A DNA stretch of 64,000 nucleotides from Nocardioides speluncae (GCF_003121585.1 NZ_QEOO01000007.1:117146-181145), one strand, 5' to 3'. Shown: positions 15,793 to 25,298, counted from the first letter of the stretch. Made by a program: numbers and translations. The notes: a model not told the origin generated them from the sequence alone.

Positions 15793-16587
15793 TCACTCGC
15801 GTAGGTGCTTCCCGATGAACTGGAAGGCGTCCTCGGCGACACCGGTCCAATACACCATGGTGTGCTCTCCTGCACCGTAGGAGACGATCTCGGGGCGCTC
15901 GGGGAGTGCGGCGACGAGGGCCTTGGTGTCGTCGAGGAGGGGGTCCTCGGTGCCGCACCAGATGCCAATCGGTGTGTTGGCCAGGGCTTCGACGTCGGCG
16001 AAGACTGCATCGCCTGCGCGGACTGCCGGACTGAACGCCGCGACGGCCCGCAACCACCCCGGGTCGAGCTCGGCGTGGCGGAAGGCGCCATGCCCTCCGA
16101 GCGACCAGCCCCACGCCGCCACCCGTCCGACGTCGAAGCCGCGTTCTCCCAGCCACCTGGGGAGCTCCTCGGTGAGCATCCGGGCGGGGTCGTCCTCACT
16201 CGACGCGTCCCAGCCGAGCTCGCCACCGTCGGCGCCGGCAAGCACGAACGGCGAAGCGCCGTTGCGGACCGCGGAGGTGAGGAGCTGGGGAAGGCCGTAT
16301 TGACGGAAGCTCTTCGGACGAGTGCTTGCGCCGTGAAGCACCAGACAGACCGGTAGGTCGGCGCCGGCGCCGTACCCATGAGGGACGGCCGTGAACAGGT
16401 CGACGTCGCGTTGCCGTGCGACCGACCTGACCTGTTCGAGCCTGACCTCGCCGGCGGGAACGTCGGGGATGTGGTAGTCCGGTCCCATGAGCCGGCGCCG
16501 CACTGGCGCTGCGACGAATCCCGCCACGACAGCGGCGCCAACGGCGCCGGCACCGCCGAGAACGAGTCCGCGCCGACTGACACTCAT
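15793..16587 (-). CDS. Secreted alpha/beta-hydrolase (esterase), Tat-type signal
   Basis: 264 residues. MSVSRRGLVLGGAGAVGAA resembles a twin-arginine signal or anchor. The alpha/beta-hydrolase fold shows the oxyanion segment PVCLVLHGAS, the nucleophile elbow GWSLGG (Ser near 150), an acidic residue region in GTEDPLLDD, and His in GAGEHTMVYW. It resembles the putative-esterase (esterase D/PHB depolymerase-like) group. Lying between two beta-helix paralogues on the opposite strand, it may remove acetyl or other ester groups from the exported polysaccharide; that role is inferred only from context. Confidence 0.85.
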   Translation of the reverse strand: MSVSRRGLVLGGAGAVGAAVVAGFVAAPVRRRLMGPDYHIPDVPAGEVRLEQVRSVARQRDVDLFTAVPHGYGAGADLPVCLVLHGASTRPKSFRQYGLPQLLTSAVRNGASPFVLAGADGGELGWDASSEDDPARMLTEELPRWLGERGFDVGRVAAWGWSLGGHGAFRHAELDPGWLRAVAAFSPAVRAGDAVFADVEALANTPIGIWCGTEDPLLDDTKALVAALPERPEIVSYGAGEHTMVYWTGVAEDAFQFIGKHLRE

Positions 16588-16637
16588 GCGGACAGGTTCG
16601 CGGGCGATGCCCAGCGCCGCAACCGAAACCGCTCAGA

Positions 16638-16673
16638 CGGACTGGCGTGATCACCTGGGAGCTGAACTGGTAA
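16638..16673 (+). pseudogene. Leftover C-terminal codons of a third beta-helix paralogue
   Basis: The frame reads R-T-G-V-I-T-W-E-L-N-W-stop, matching the end of the 13963 protein (R-I-G-V-V-P-W-E-L-N-W-stop). Seventeen bases, TGGGAGCTGAACTGGTA, are identical at 15739-15755 and 16656-16672. No coding sequence precedes it, because the esterase gene lies there on the other strand. It marks a vanished duplicate. Confidence 0.7.
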
Positions 16674-16792
16674 ACCCGACACCAAGCCCATTCGGCGCAT
16701 ATTAAAGAAACACCGCGTCAATGGACAATCGCGACATGGAGAGTGACACTGGCTAACGGGTTGGCCGGGGCCGGACGGACAGGCGTTCGGTT

Positions 16793-18520
16793 ATGTCGTC
16801 TGCACGTCGGCGCTCGGCGGTCGTGCTGGGCTTCGCACTGCTTCTTCCAGTGCTGCCCGGCGCGACCGCTTCGGCGCCAGCCGCGTCCGCGGCATCCGCC
16901 CGCACCTGGTACGTCGCGACCAGCGGCTCCGACTCTGCATCGGGCACCCTGTCGCAGCCGCTGCGCCGGCTGCGGACGGCGGTGGACCGCGCCGCCGCGG
17001 GTGACACGATCGTGCTGCGCCGCGGCAGCTACCACGAGAACGTCGCGGTCTACACGCCCAACCTGACCATCCGCGCGATGCCCGGCGAGCCGGTGTGGAT
17101 GGAGGGCGCGCGCGTGGTCACCGGGTTCCGTGACACGGGGAGCACCTGGACCCGCGACGGCTGGCACTACGACCTCGACCACAGTCCGACCTTGACGCGC
17201 GGTGCGCCGGACGGCTCGCCGCCGGGGTGGCAGTTCGTGAACCCGGCGTACCCGATGGCGGCGTACCCGGACCAGGTCTGGGTCGGCAGGAGCCGGCTCC
17301 GCCAGGTGGCCACGGCGGCCGAGGTCGGTCGGGGCACCTTCGCCGTGGACACCGCGGCCGACAAGCTGGTGATCGGGAGCGATCCCGCCGGTGGGACGGT
17401 GCTCGCCAGCACTCTGAGCAAGGCGATCTCGGTGCGGGCCACCGGCGTCCGGCTGATCGGCTTCGGAGTACGGCGCTACGCAGTGTCGGTCCCCGACCAC
17501 GGTGCGGTGACGCTGGAGCGGGCGAACACGAGCATGACCCGGATGAAGGTGGTGGACAACGCGACCTCGGGTCTCGGGGTCTCCGCCGACGACATCCACC
17601 TCACCGACAGCACCTTCAGCCGCAACGGCCTGATCGGCATCCACGGCGCGCACTCCTACCGGCTCAAGATGCGCGGCCTGATAGTCCAGCGCAACAACCT
17701 GGAACGCTTCAACCAGGCCCCCATGGCGGGTGGCATCAAGATCGGCCGCAGCCGAGGCGTCTCGCTGCGCTACAGCGTGGTCACCCAGAACTACGGCACG
17801 GCGGTGTGGTGGGACGAGTCGGTGTACGACAGCTTGGTCGTCAACAACCGGATCACGTGGAACACCGGCCACGGCGTTCACGTGGAGATCTCCGAGCGGG
17901 CCGTGGTCGCCAACAACCTGATCCTCAAGAACGACGACAAGGGGATCCAGGTCGTCGACTCGGGCGCGGTCCGGGTCTACAACAACACCCTGGTCAGCAA
18001 CCACCGGCCGATCAACATCATCCAGGACAAGCGCACGCAGGAGAACGCGCAGTCCGGGCACGACCTGCGGCGGCCGTGGCCCGACCCCACAGTGCCCTGG
18101 CGGGTGGACGACGTGACGCTCCGCAACAACGTGGTCGCCTATCCGCGCGAGGTCGCCAACTGCATGCTGTGTGTGGAAGACGGCTCGCACCAGCGGTCCG
18201 CGGCGCAGATGGGCGTGCGCTCGCAGGCGAACGTCTACGTCCGCCCGTCCGGCCCGAGGTGGCTGGTGGTGTGGTCCAGCGGCGAGGGGAACCCGGCGAC
18301 CTTCACCACGCTGAGTGCGTTCCGGAGTACGACGAGCCAGGAGACGCGCGGTGTCCTCACCTCATCCGGCGTGGTGACCTGGCGCGGCCGGCCTGCTGCC
18401 ATGTTGCTGCGGTGGGGCCGCGAGCGGGCGACCTCGCTGCCGAGCGACATCGCGGCCTTGATCGGCGTACGCACCTCGATCGACCGGATCGGCGTGTGCC
18501 AATGGCGGCTGAAATGGTGA
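16793..18520 (+). CDS. Secreted right-handed beta-helix protein (paralogue of the 13963 gene)
   Basis: 575 residues, alignable over almost the whole length with the 13963 product (shared TWYVAT, NPAYPMAA, SKAISVRA, GFGVRRYAVS, NGLIGIHGA, MAGGIKIGR, RPINIIQDKRT, CVEDGSHQRSAAQMG). Signal peptide: SAVVLGFALLLPVLPGATAS. The conserved late cysteine pair (CMLCVEDGS) is kept, suggesting a disulphide. The ATG at 16793 has no clear Shine-Dalgarno. The pair arose by local duplication, and divergence is spread through the coils, so substrate specialisation is possible. Confidence 0.87.
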   Translation: MSSARRRSAVVLGFALLLPVLPGATASAPAASAASARTWYVATSGSDSASGTLSQPLRRLRTAVDRAAAGDTIVLRRGSYHENVAVYTPNLTIRAMPGEPVWMEGARVVTGFRDTGSTWTRDGWHYDLDHSPTLTRGAPDGSPPGWQFVNPAYPMAAYPDQVWVGRSRLRQVATAAEVGRGTFAVDTAADKLVIGSDPAGGTVLASTLSKAISVRATGVRLIGFGVRRYAVSVPDHGAVTLERANTSMTRMKVVDNATSGLGVSADDIHLTDSTFSRNGLIGIHGAHSYRLKMRGLIVQRNNLERFNQAPMAGGIKIGRSRGVSLRYSVVTQNYGTAVWWDESVYDSLVVNNRITWNTGHGVHVEISERAVVANNLILKNDDKGIQVVDSGAVRVYNNTLVSNHRPINIIQDKRTQENAQSGHDLRRPWPDPTVPWRVDDVTLRNNVVAYPREVANCMLCVEDGSHQRSAAQMGVRSQANVYVRPSGPRWLVVWSSGEGNPATFTTLSAFRSTTSQETRGVLTSSGVVTWRGRPAAMLLRWGRERATSLPSDIAALIGVRTSIDRIGVCQWRLKW

Positions 18521-18611
18521 CCTGAATGGTGACCTAGCCATTCCCGCAACGCGCCGGCATACCGGCAGTTAGGGTGGATGACGCAAGTAGTTCACAACGT
18601 GCGGGAGTGCC

Positions 18612-19760
18612 ATGACCGGGCCACGGCCTACCGTTCGGATGCTCGGGACCCGCGGGGTCCCGGCGGCCCACGGCGGCTTCGAGACGGCGGTCGAGAACAT
18701 CGGTCTCCGGCTGGTCGAGCGTGGCTGGCGGGTCGTCGTCTACTGCCAGGACGACGAGGCCGGTGCCGACCGCCGCGAGGACACCTGGCGCGGCATCGAG
18801 CGGATCCATCTGCCGAGCCGGTACGACGGCGCGAAGGGCACGATCTGGTTCGACCAGCAGGCCGTGCGAGACGCTGCACGGCACCGCGACCTCTGCCTGA
18901 CGATGGGCTACAACACTGCCTTCCTCAACGCTCTGCTCCGGGCCCGGAGGATCCGCAACGTCGTCAACATGGACGGCATCGAGTGGAAGCGCGGCAAGTG
19001 GAGCAGGCCGAAGAAGACGTTCCTGTACGCCAACGAGCGGCTCGGCTGCCTGCTCGGCAACCACCTGATCGCCGACCATCCGGAGATCGAGCGGCACCTG
19101 GCGACGCGCGTCTCCGGCGCGAAGATCACGATGATTCCGTACGGCGCGCCCGCGCTGCGCGACTCCGGCCTCGGTCCACTGGCGCCGTTCGGACTGGAGT
19201 CGCGCGGCTATCTCACCGTGGTCGCGCGCCCGGAGAAGGAGAACTCCATCCTGGAGATGGTGACCGGGTTCTCCCGGCGTCCGCGGCACGTCAAGCTGCT
19301 CGTGCTCGGCGACTACCGGCCCGAGGAGTTCAACTACCACCGCGCCGTGCTCGACGCGGCCAGTGACGAGGTGCTCTTCCCCGGTGCGATCTACGACCAG
19401 GAGGTCGTCACCGCTCTGCGGTTCCACTCGATCGCCTATCTGCACGGCCACACCGTCGGTGGCACGAACCCCTCACTCGTCGAGGCGCTGGGCTCTGGCA
19501 ATCCGGTGATCGCGCACGACAACGTCTACAACCGCTGGGTCGCCGGCGACGCGGGACTCTACTTCGCCGATACCGACAGCTTCGAGGCCGCGCTGACGCG
19601 GGTGCTCGCCGAGCCCGGCCTTCGCCCGCAGCTCGCCGCGAACGCCTGCCGCCGGCATCGCGAGGCGTTCGCCTGGGAGGCGATCACCGACCAGTACGAG
19701 CAGGTCCTGAGCCGCTATCTGACGAGCTCGGCGACCTCGGCGGCGATCCGCTCCCGGTAG
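18612..19760 (+). CDS. Glycosyltransferase, DUF1972/GT4 type (rhamnosyltransferase-like)
   Basis: 382 residues. The N-terminal signature RMLGTRGVPAAHGGFETAVE is diagnostic for the DUF1972 glycosyltransferase group, which includes rhamnosyltransferases of polysaccharide clusters. The GT-B C-terminal domain shows GYLTVVARPEKENSILEMV, HGHTVGGTNPSLVEALGSGN and PVIAHDN. The ATG at 18612 follows GGGAG. Its last 46 bases overlap the convergent GT4 gene. It likely adds a deoxysugar to the repeat unit; the donor is unproven. Confidence 0.9.
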   Translation: MTGPRPTVRMLGTRGVPAAHGGFETAVENIGLRLVERGWRVVVYCQDDEAGADRREDTWRGIERIHLPSRYDGAKGTIWFDQQAVRDAARHRDLCLTMGYNTAFLNALLRARRIRNVVNMDGIEWKRGKWSRPKKTFLYANERLGCLLGNHLIADHPEIERHLATRVSGAKITMIPYGAPALRDSGLGPLAPFGLESRGYLTVVARPEKENSILEMVTGFSRRPRHVKLLVLGDYRPEEFNYHRAVLDAASDEVLFPGAIYDQEVVTALRFHSIAYLHGHTVGGTNPSLVEALGSGNPVIAHDNVYNRWVAGDAGLYFADTDSFEAALTRVLAEPGLRPQLAANACRRHREAFAWEAITDQYEQVLSRYLTSSATSAAIRSR

Positions 19761-20866
19761 ACCGCCACCGAGAACCGCTCCTTGGCCGAGGTCCGGCCCG
19801 CCGCCGCCAGCCGGGCCGCCGTCGCCGGGTCGTCGAGCAGCGACGCCACCGCGTCTGCGAGCGCTGCCGGATCCTCCGGGCGCACGAGCAGCCCGGTCAC
19901 CCGGTCCTCGACCGTCTCCCGCAGGCCCTGGAGGGAGGGCGCGACGACCGGCCGCCCCGCGAGCTGGGCCTCGACCGCTGCGATGCCGAACGACTCCGTG
20001 CGTGACGCGAGCAGGACGACGTCCGCCTCGCCGAGAACGCCCCACACCGGCTGGACGTAGCCGAGGAACCGGACCCGCCCGCGCAGATCCGGCCGCTCCG
20101 CGCGCTCCCGCAGCTGCTCCTCGAACCACTCGTAGCCGGGGAAGACCGAGCCGGCGAGGTTGACCCGGACGTCGTACCCCCGGCTGACCAGCTCGGCGAC
20201 CGCCTCGAGCGCGAGGTCGGTGCCCTTGGTCGGCGAGAGCCGGCCCAGGACGGTGAGGGTCGCGGGTACGCCGTTGCGCGCGGCCAGCTCGGGCACCGCG
20301 ACGGTTGGTTCCGGCACGCCGTTGTGCACCACGTGAATCCGGGACCGGGCCGGCGGGAAGTTGGCGCGGATCGTCGCGGCGGTGGCGTCGCTGTTGGCGA
20401 TGATCCGGTTCGCGAACAGCAGCGGGCTCGCCAGCGCCACCCGCAGCACGCGCCGTCCCTCCTCGTTCGCCTCGTGGACGTGACAGACGGCCGGCCGACG
20501 GGCGAGCCGGCCCGCCAGCACCCAGATCGGGATCGTGAGCGTGTTGACGTAGACGGCACCGGCGCCGGCCCGGCGTATCGCCCGGATGCAGCGCGGCAGC
20601 GCGGTCACCGAGTGCCGGAGCAAGGTGACCAGGCCGCGCGGGGAGAGGAAGGCCTTGCGCAGCACCGGGAAGTCGACGAACTCCACCTCGGCCCCGCGCT
20701 CCCGGGCCAGCGTCGTCAGCGGGCCGTCGGTGGGAAGCGCGAGCACCACCCGGTAGTCAGCGGACACCAGGGCCGAGATCGATTCCAGGAGTTGTCGGTC
20801 CGAGCCGTAGACATCCGGCGTATGGTGCGCAACCAGGACCGCGCGACGCCCTGCCCTTCTCTCCAT
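19715..20866 (-). CDS. Glycosyltransferase family 4
   Basis: 383 residues from the ATG at 20866; an alternative ATG at 20884 adds six residues and neither has a clear Shine-Dalgarno. The GT-B fold shows VLVAHHTPDVYGSDRQLLES at the N-terminus, PAVCHVHEANEEG in the acceptor domain, LTVLGRLSPTKGTDLALEAV at the start of the donor domain, and the E-x7-E region ASRTESFGIAAVEAQLAG. It converges with the DUF1972 enzyme (46-base overlap) and diverges from a lipoprotein gene. Donor sugar unknown. Confidence 0.92.
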   Translation of the reverse strand: MERRAGRRAVLVAHHTPDVYGSDRQLLESISALVSADYRVVLALPTDGPLTTLARERGAEVEFVDFPVLRKAFLSPRGLVTLLRHSVTALPRCIRAIRRAGAGAVYVNTLTIPIWVLAGRLARRPAVCHVHEANEEGRRVLRVALASPLLFANRIIANSDATAATIRANFPPARSRIHVVHNGVPEPTVAVPELAARNGVPATLTVLGRLSPTKGTDLALEAVAELVSRGYDVRVNLAGSVFPGYEWFEEQLRERAERPDLRGRVRFLGYVQPVWGVLGEADVVLLASRTESFGIAAVEAQLAGRPVVAPSLQGLRETVEDRVTGLLVRPEDPAALADAVASLLDDPATAARLAAAGRTSAKERFSVAVYRERIAAEVAELVR

Positions 20867-20912
20867 GGCTGGGCAGTATTGCATTATGAACCGCCACTAT
20901 CTGGAGGACGCG

Positions 20913-21575
20913 ATGACACACGCCCACCCGGCCGCACTGCGCGCTGTTGCCTGTGTCGCGGCGGCGGTGCTACTCGCCGGGGGCCTGGCCGGGTGTAGCG
21001 ACTCCTCCGGGGACACGGCGGGGCCGGACTCGTCCTCCCCGTCCGACACGCCGTCCGGCACGCCGACCCAGGAGTCGCCCTCGCCGTCTGCGATCGAGAC
21101 GGGGAAGCGGCGCGACCCGCTGGCACCCACGGAGATCCCGCCCGTCATCCGAGGCGGCGAGACCCCGCAGCCCTCGTTCTCGGCGGACCCGCAGCCGTTC
21201 GACCAGCCCATCGAGTACCCCGACGGCGTTTCGCTCGAGGTCACCGGGATCAAGCAGGGCGAGGTGACCGACCAGGGCCCGGGCGTGGTCGGCGGTCCGA
21301 AGACCGCCTTCAAGCTCGTGTTCACCAACGGCAGCAAGAAGCCGGTCGAGCTGAACCAGGTCGTGGTCACCGCGGTGTACGGCGACCCCGGCCGGCTCGC
21401 GCACCCCGTCTACGACACCCAGAGCCAGGACTTCGCGGGCCGCGTGGCCCCAGGCAAGGCCGCGCAGGCGCGCTACGTGTTCTCGATCCCGCGCGCGCAG
21501 CTCGGAAACGTCACCGTGCACGTGGACTTCGACGGCCTGCACGCCGCCGGTCGCTTTACGGGTGATGTGGCATAG
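20913..21575 (+). CDS. Putative lipoprotein, DUF4352-like
   Basis: 220 residues from ATG 20913, which follows GGAGG. Lipobox LLAGGLAGC is at residues about 20-28, so the mature protein should be attached to the outer face of the membrane. A Ser/Pro/Thr-rich linker (about 30-65) leads to an Ig-like beta domain (SLEVTGIKQGEV, AFKLVFTNGSKKPVELNQ, ARYVFSIPRAQLGNVTVHVD) like DUF4352/Telomeric-repeat-type domains of actinobacterial lipoproteins. Function unknown; its position suggests a role in the cell-surface polymer system. Confidence 0.8.
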   Translation: MTHAHPAALRAVACVAAAVLLAGGLAGCSDSSGDTAGPDSSSPSDTPSGTPTQESPSPSAIETGKRRDPLAPTEIPPVIRGGETPQPSFSADPQPFDQPIEYPDGVSLEVTGIKQGEVTDQGPGVVGGPKTAFKLVFTNGSKKPVELNQVVVTAVYGDPGRLAHPVYDTQSQDFAGRVAPGKAAQARYVFSIPRAQLGNVTVHVDFDGLHAAGRFTGDVA

Positions 21576-21697
21576 GTCAGCCGGACTAGGCCCGGCATAG
21601 ACCATGTGGAAGCCGGGCCCGGGGGTTTGGGTCGTCCCGGCAAAATCCGCCCAGATGCGTCCGTAGCCGGGCGGCGGCGTCTCTACCATCACGTAGG

Positions 21698-21747
21698 AGG
21701 CCGGGATCGCCGGCCTTCGTTTTTGGGGGCGTCGCCGGGGGGCGACG
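21698..21747 (+). terminator. Intrinsic terminator followed by a second hairpin upstream of the first PKD gene
   Basis: AGGCCGG (21698-21704) pairs with CCGGCCT (21710-21716) and is followed by TTCGTTTTT, a textbook intrinsic terminator and unusual for this GC content. A second stem, CGTCGCC/GGCGACG (21730-21747), follows. It lies 120 bases after the lipoprotein stop and about 50 bases before the ATG at 21774, so it could end the upstream transcript or act as an attenuator for the large secreted-protein gene. Confidence 0.65.
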
Positions 21748-21773
21748 ACGCAGAATAGGGTGGGGAGCACGCG

Positions 21774-24700
21774 ATGAAGGTGTCGGCGCTGGGCAGGTGT
21801 GCCCTGACGGCGGCCGCCGTTGCCATGATGTCCACGGGGATCGCCGTTGTCGGCACGGTCTCCACGACGGCGACGGCGGACACTCAGCCTGATCCGGGTA
21901 CGCCGGGTACGGTGACCGCCGACGCACTGCCCACCTGGCAGATCAACGGCGTCGTGTGGGACCAGGTGGTCGTGGGCAACACCGCCTACGTCACCGGCGA
22001 GTTCACCAAGGCGCGGCCGCCGGGCGTGCCCGTCGGCGGTGCCGGGGAGGTTAATGCCCTCAACATCTTCGCCTTCGACGTCACCACCGGAAACCGGATT
22101 GCTTCGTTCGACCACTCCCTGAACGCGCAGGGCCTCGCCATCGCTGCCACCCCGGACGGCTCACGGGTGATCGTCGGCGGCGACTTCACGACCGTGGACG
22201 GTGTCGCGCACAACCACCTCGCGGCCTTCGACACCGCTACCAATGCGCTGGTCGCCTCCTTCGACGCGTCGGTGAACTCCCAGGTGAGCGGCGTCGACGC
22301 GACCAACGACACCGTGTACGCCGGCGGGAACTTCTTCAGCGCCAACGGCCAGACCCGGACCCGGCTCGCGTCCTTCAGCCTCGCCAACGGCAACGTCACC
22401 TCCTTTGCACCGACCGCGGACGGCCGTCAGGTCGACGACATCGTCCTGACCCCGGACTCCACCGGTCTGGTCGTCGGCGGCCGCTTCGGCACCATCAACG
22501 GCCAGCCCGCCAACGGGATGGGCGCCGTCGACGCAACCACGGGCGCCCTGCGGCCGTGGCAGATCAACACCACCGTCCGCAACGCCGGTGACAAGAGCGC
22601 GATCATCAGCCTCGACGCGGACGACACGCACGTCTACGGCACCGGCTTCGCCTTCGGCACCGGCAACTTCGAGGGCGTGTTCCGTGCCGACCCCGATGAC
22701 GGTGCCATCTCCTGGGTGCAGAACTGCCACGGCGACACCTACGGCTCGTCGGTCACCGGGGGTGCCGTGTACTCGGTGGGCCACGCCCACGACTGCCGAT
22801 GGATCGACTCCTTCCCCGAGGTCACCCCTCGGCGCTGGCAGCGCGCGCTCGCCTTCAGCGCCGAGCCGACCGGGCTCGGCATCGGCCCGGACAACTACGG
22901 CTGGAACTTCAACAACGTCCCCTCGCCAGATCTGCTGCAGTGGTTCCCGACGGTCCCCGCGGGCAGTTACACCGGGCAGAGCCAGGGTGGCTGGACGATC
23001 GCCGGCAACGACGAGTACGTCGTCATGGGCGGCGAGTTCCCCTCGGTGAACAATGTTGCCCAGCAGGGCCTGGTCAGGTTCGCGATCCCGAGCAAGGCGC
23101 CGAAGAAGCGCGGCCCGGCGCCGGCCCCGTCCGCACCCGCTCCGACCGCCGTGGCGCTCCCGGACGGACGGATCCGGGTGGGCTGGCAGGCGGCGTACGA
23201 CATGGACAACGAGCTGCTCACCTACCGGATCACCCGCTCCGACTCCGCGCAGGTACTGGGTACCAAGACGCAGAGGTCGGCCTTCTGGTGGTACCCCTCG
23301 ATGTCGTTCGTGGACGACACCGCGACTCCGGGGCAGAGCTACACCTACACGATCAAGGCCAACGACGCCAACGGAAACATCCGCAACCTCGGTACGACCG
23401 GGTCGATCAACGCCGGCAGCGCCGCCGCCACCTCGTCGTACAACGACAAGGTCGTCAACGACGGCGCGATCGCCTTCTGGCGGCTCGGTGAGTCGAGCGG
23501 GTCACGGGTGAACGACTACGCCGGCAGCTACGATGCGTCGGTGACGTCGTCGGTGGAGCGCAATATCACCGGCGCCATCGTCGGCGACCCGGACAGGGCG
23601 ACCAGGTTCACGAGCGGCCTGTTCAGCAACAGCAACGTCGCAAGCGACGCGATCATGAACCCGTCGCGTGAGTTCGCCGTCGAGGCCTGGGTGAAGACAA
23701 CCACCTCGAGCGGCGGCAAGATCGTCGGCTACCACTCCTCACGCACCGGCACTGGCGGCAGCGCGGACCGACACCTCTACATGCGCAGCAACGGCCAGAT
23801 CAACTTCGGCGTCGAGCTCAACGGGCGCTGGACGATCTCCAGCCCGCAGTCCTACAACAACGGTCAGTGGCATCACATCGTCGGCCTGCTCGACCGCGAC
23901 GCCGGCATGAAGCTGTACGTCGACGGCCAGCAGGTCGCCGAGAACCCGTCGGTGAAGAGCGCTCGCCACTACTTCGGCTACTGGCGGGTCGGTGGCGGCA
24001 ACCTGAGCAACTGGCCGAACCGGCCGTCGCGGGACTTCATCTCCGCCGACATCGACGACGTCGCGGTCTACGGGCACGCGCTGTCGGCAAGCACGGTCGC
24101 CGACCACAACACCCTCGGCCGCGGCACCGTGCCCAACCAGGCACCGATCGCGGACTTCTCGTGGACGCGGTCCGCCACCACGGTCTCCTTCGACGGCAGC
24201 GGCTCCTCCGACCCCGACGGCACCATCGCGTCCTACTCGTGGGACTTCGGGGACGGCAGCCCGGCCGGGTCGGGCGCGACGCCGGACCACACCTACGCGG
24301 CCGACGGGACGTACGACGTCACCCTCACCGTCACCGACAACCTGGGCCGCACCGCGAGCCAGACCTTGGAGGTCTCGGTGCTCAACGAGTCGCCGGTGGC
24401 CGACTTCAGTGCCACGCCGTCGGAGCTCTCGGTGTCGGTCGACGGCACCGATTCGGATGACCCGGACGGCAGCATCGCGTCCTACGCGTGGAACTTCGGT
24501 GACGGCAACACCGACACCGGCCCAACCGCGAGCCACACGTACGCCGCCAGCGGGACCTACAACGTCACCCTCACCGTGACCGACAACCAGGGCGCCACGG
24601 ACTCGATCACCAAGCCGGTGACGGTGAGCTCCACGCCCATCGGGATCGTCAGCGACGCGTTCGGGCGTACCGTGAGCGGTGGCTGGGGCACGACCGACAC

Positions 24701-25286
24701 CGGCCAGTCGTGGACCGGCACCGGCTCGGCGTCATCGTTCGCGGTCCAGAGCGGTGTCGGCCGGATCACGATGTCGGCCCCGGGCAGCGGTCCGGCCATG
24801 CGTGTCGGCGGGATCACCCAGCTCGACACGGACACCCGGACGTCGGTCGGGCTGGACAAGATGCCGACCGGCACTGGCGTCTTCGTCTCAGTCATGGCCC
24901 GTGACCAGGGCAGCGCGGGCAGCTACCGCGCGGTGGTCAACCTGCGTGCGAACGGCTCGGTCTCGGTCGCCCTCACCCGCAACCTCGCAGGTGGCACCAC
25001 CACGCTGCAGCCGGCGGTCGTCGTACCCGGCCTCACCTACGCCGTCGGCGACCGGCTCGAGCTGAGGTTCCAGGTGGTGCCGTCCGGCGGCAGCTCGGTG
25101 CTGCGCGCGAAGGTATGGAAACAGGGCACCGGCGAGCCGGGATCCTGGGTGGCTGAGGCGTCCGACGCCGATCCGACCCTGGCGACCGCGGGCGGTGCGG
25201 GCGTGATGAGCTTCCTGGCCGGCAGCGCCACGAACGCTCCCCTGATGGCCACCTTCGACGACTTCACCGTCACGACAGCGCCGTAG
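21774..25286 (+). CDS. Large secreted beta-propeller / LamG / double-PKD protein
   Basis: 1170 residues. Order: signal peptide (1-35); propeller-like repeats (about 52-440; DGSRVIVGGDFTTVDGVA, DTVYAGGNFFSANGQT, GLVVGGRFGTINGQ); FN3-like region (about 450-550); LamG/concanavalin-like domain (about 555-782; AFWRLGE, WHHIVGLLDRDAGMKLYVDG); two PKD domains (about 786-952; SYSWDFGDGSPAGSGATPDH, SYAWNFGDGN); and a C-terminal beta-sandwich (about 958-1170; DAFGRTVSGGWGTTDTGQSW). No LPXTG or C-terminal membrane anchor. The modules are typical carbohydrate-binding and surface-adhesion units, so binding to the exported polysaccharide is likely. A paralogue lies at 27340. Confidence 0.88.
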   Translation: MKVSALGRCALTAAAVAMMSTGIAVVGTVSTTATADTQPDPGTPGTVTADALPTWQINGVVWDQVVVGNTAYVTGEFTKARPPGVPVGGAGEVNALNIFAFDVTTGNRIASFDHSLNAQGLAIAATPDGSRVIVGGDFTTVDGVAHNHLAAFDTATNALVASFDASVNSQVSGVDATNDTVYAGGNFFSANGQTRTRLASFSLANGNVTSFAPTADGRQVDDIVLTPDSTGLVVGGRFGTINGQPANGMGAVDATTGALRPWQINTTVRNAGDKSAIISLDADDTHVYGTGFAFGTGNFEGVFRADPDDGAISWVQNCHGDTYGSSVTGGAVYSVGHAHDCRWIDSFPEVTPRRWQRALAFSAEPTGLGIGPDNYGWNFNNVPSPDLLQWFPTVPAGSYTGQSQGGWTIAGNDEYVVMGGEFPSVNNVAQQGLVRFAIPSKAPKKRGPAPAPSAPAPTAVALPDGRIRVGWQAAYDMDNELLTYRITRSDSAQVLGTKTQRSAFWWYPSMSFVDDTATPGQSYTYTIKANDANGNIRNLGTTGSINAGSAAATSSYNDKVVNDGAIAFWRLGESSGSRVNDYAGSYDASVTSSVERNITGAIVGDPDRATRFTSGLFSNSNVASDAIMNPSREFAVEAWVKTTTSSGGKIVGYHSSRTGTGGSADRHLYMRSNGQINFGVELNGRWTISSPQSYNNGQWHHIVGLLDRDAGMKLYVDGQQVAENPSVKSARHYFGYWRVGGGNLSNWPNRPSRDFISADIDDVAVYGHALSASTVADHNTLGRGTVPNQAPIADFSWTRSATTVSFDGSGSSDPDGTIASYSWDFGDGSPAGSGATPDHTYAADGTYDVTLTVTDNLGRTASQTLEVSVLNESPVADFSATPSELSVSVDGTDSDDPDGSIASYAWNFGDGNTDTGPTASHTYAASGTYNVTLTVTDNQGATDSITKPVTVSSTPIGIVSDAFGRTVSGGWGTTDTGQSWTGTGSASSFAVQSGVGRITMSAPGSGPAMRVGGITQLDTDTRTSVGLDKMPTGTGVFVSVMARDQGSAGSYRAVVNLRANGSVSVALTRNLAGGTTTLQPAVVVPGLTYAVGDRLELRFQVVPSGGSSVLRAKVWKQGTGEPGSWVAEASDADPTLATAGGAGVMSFLAGSATNAPLMATFDDFTVTTAP

Positions 25287-25298
25287 CGGATTGGTGCC

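Noticed and set aside
21600..21700. Possible c-di-GMP (GEMM) riboswitch upstream of the propeller gene
   Set aside because: The conserved GEMM core blocks are not present; only generic GC stems plus a terminator are supported.
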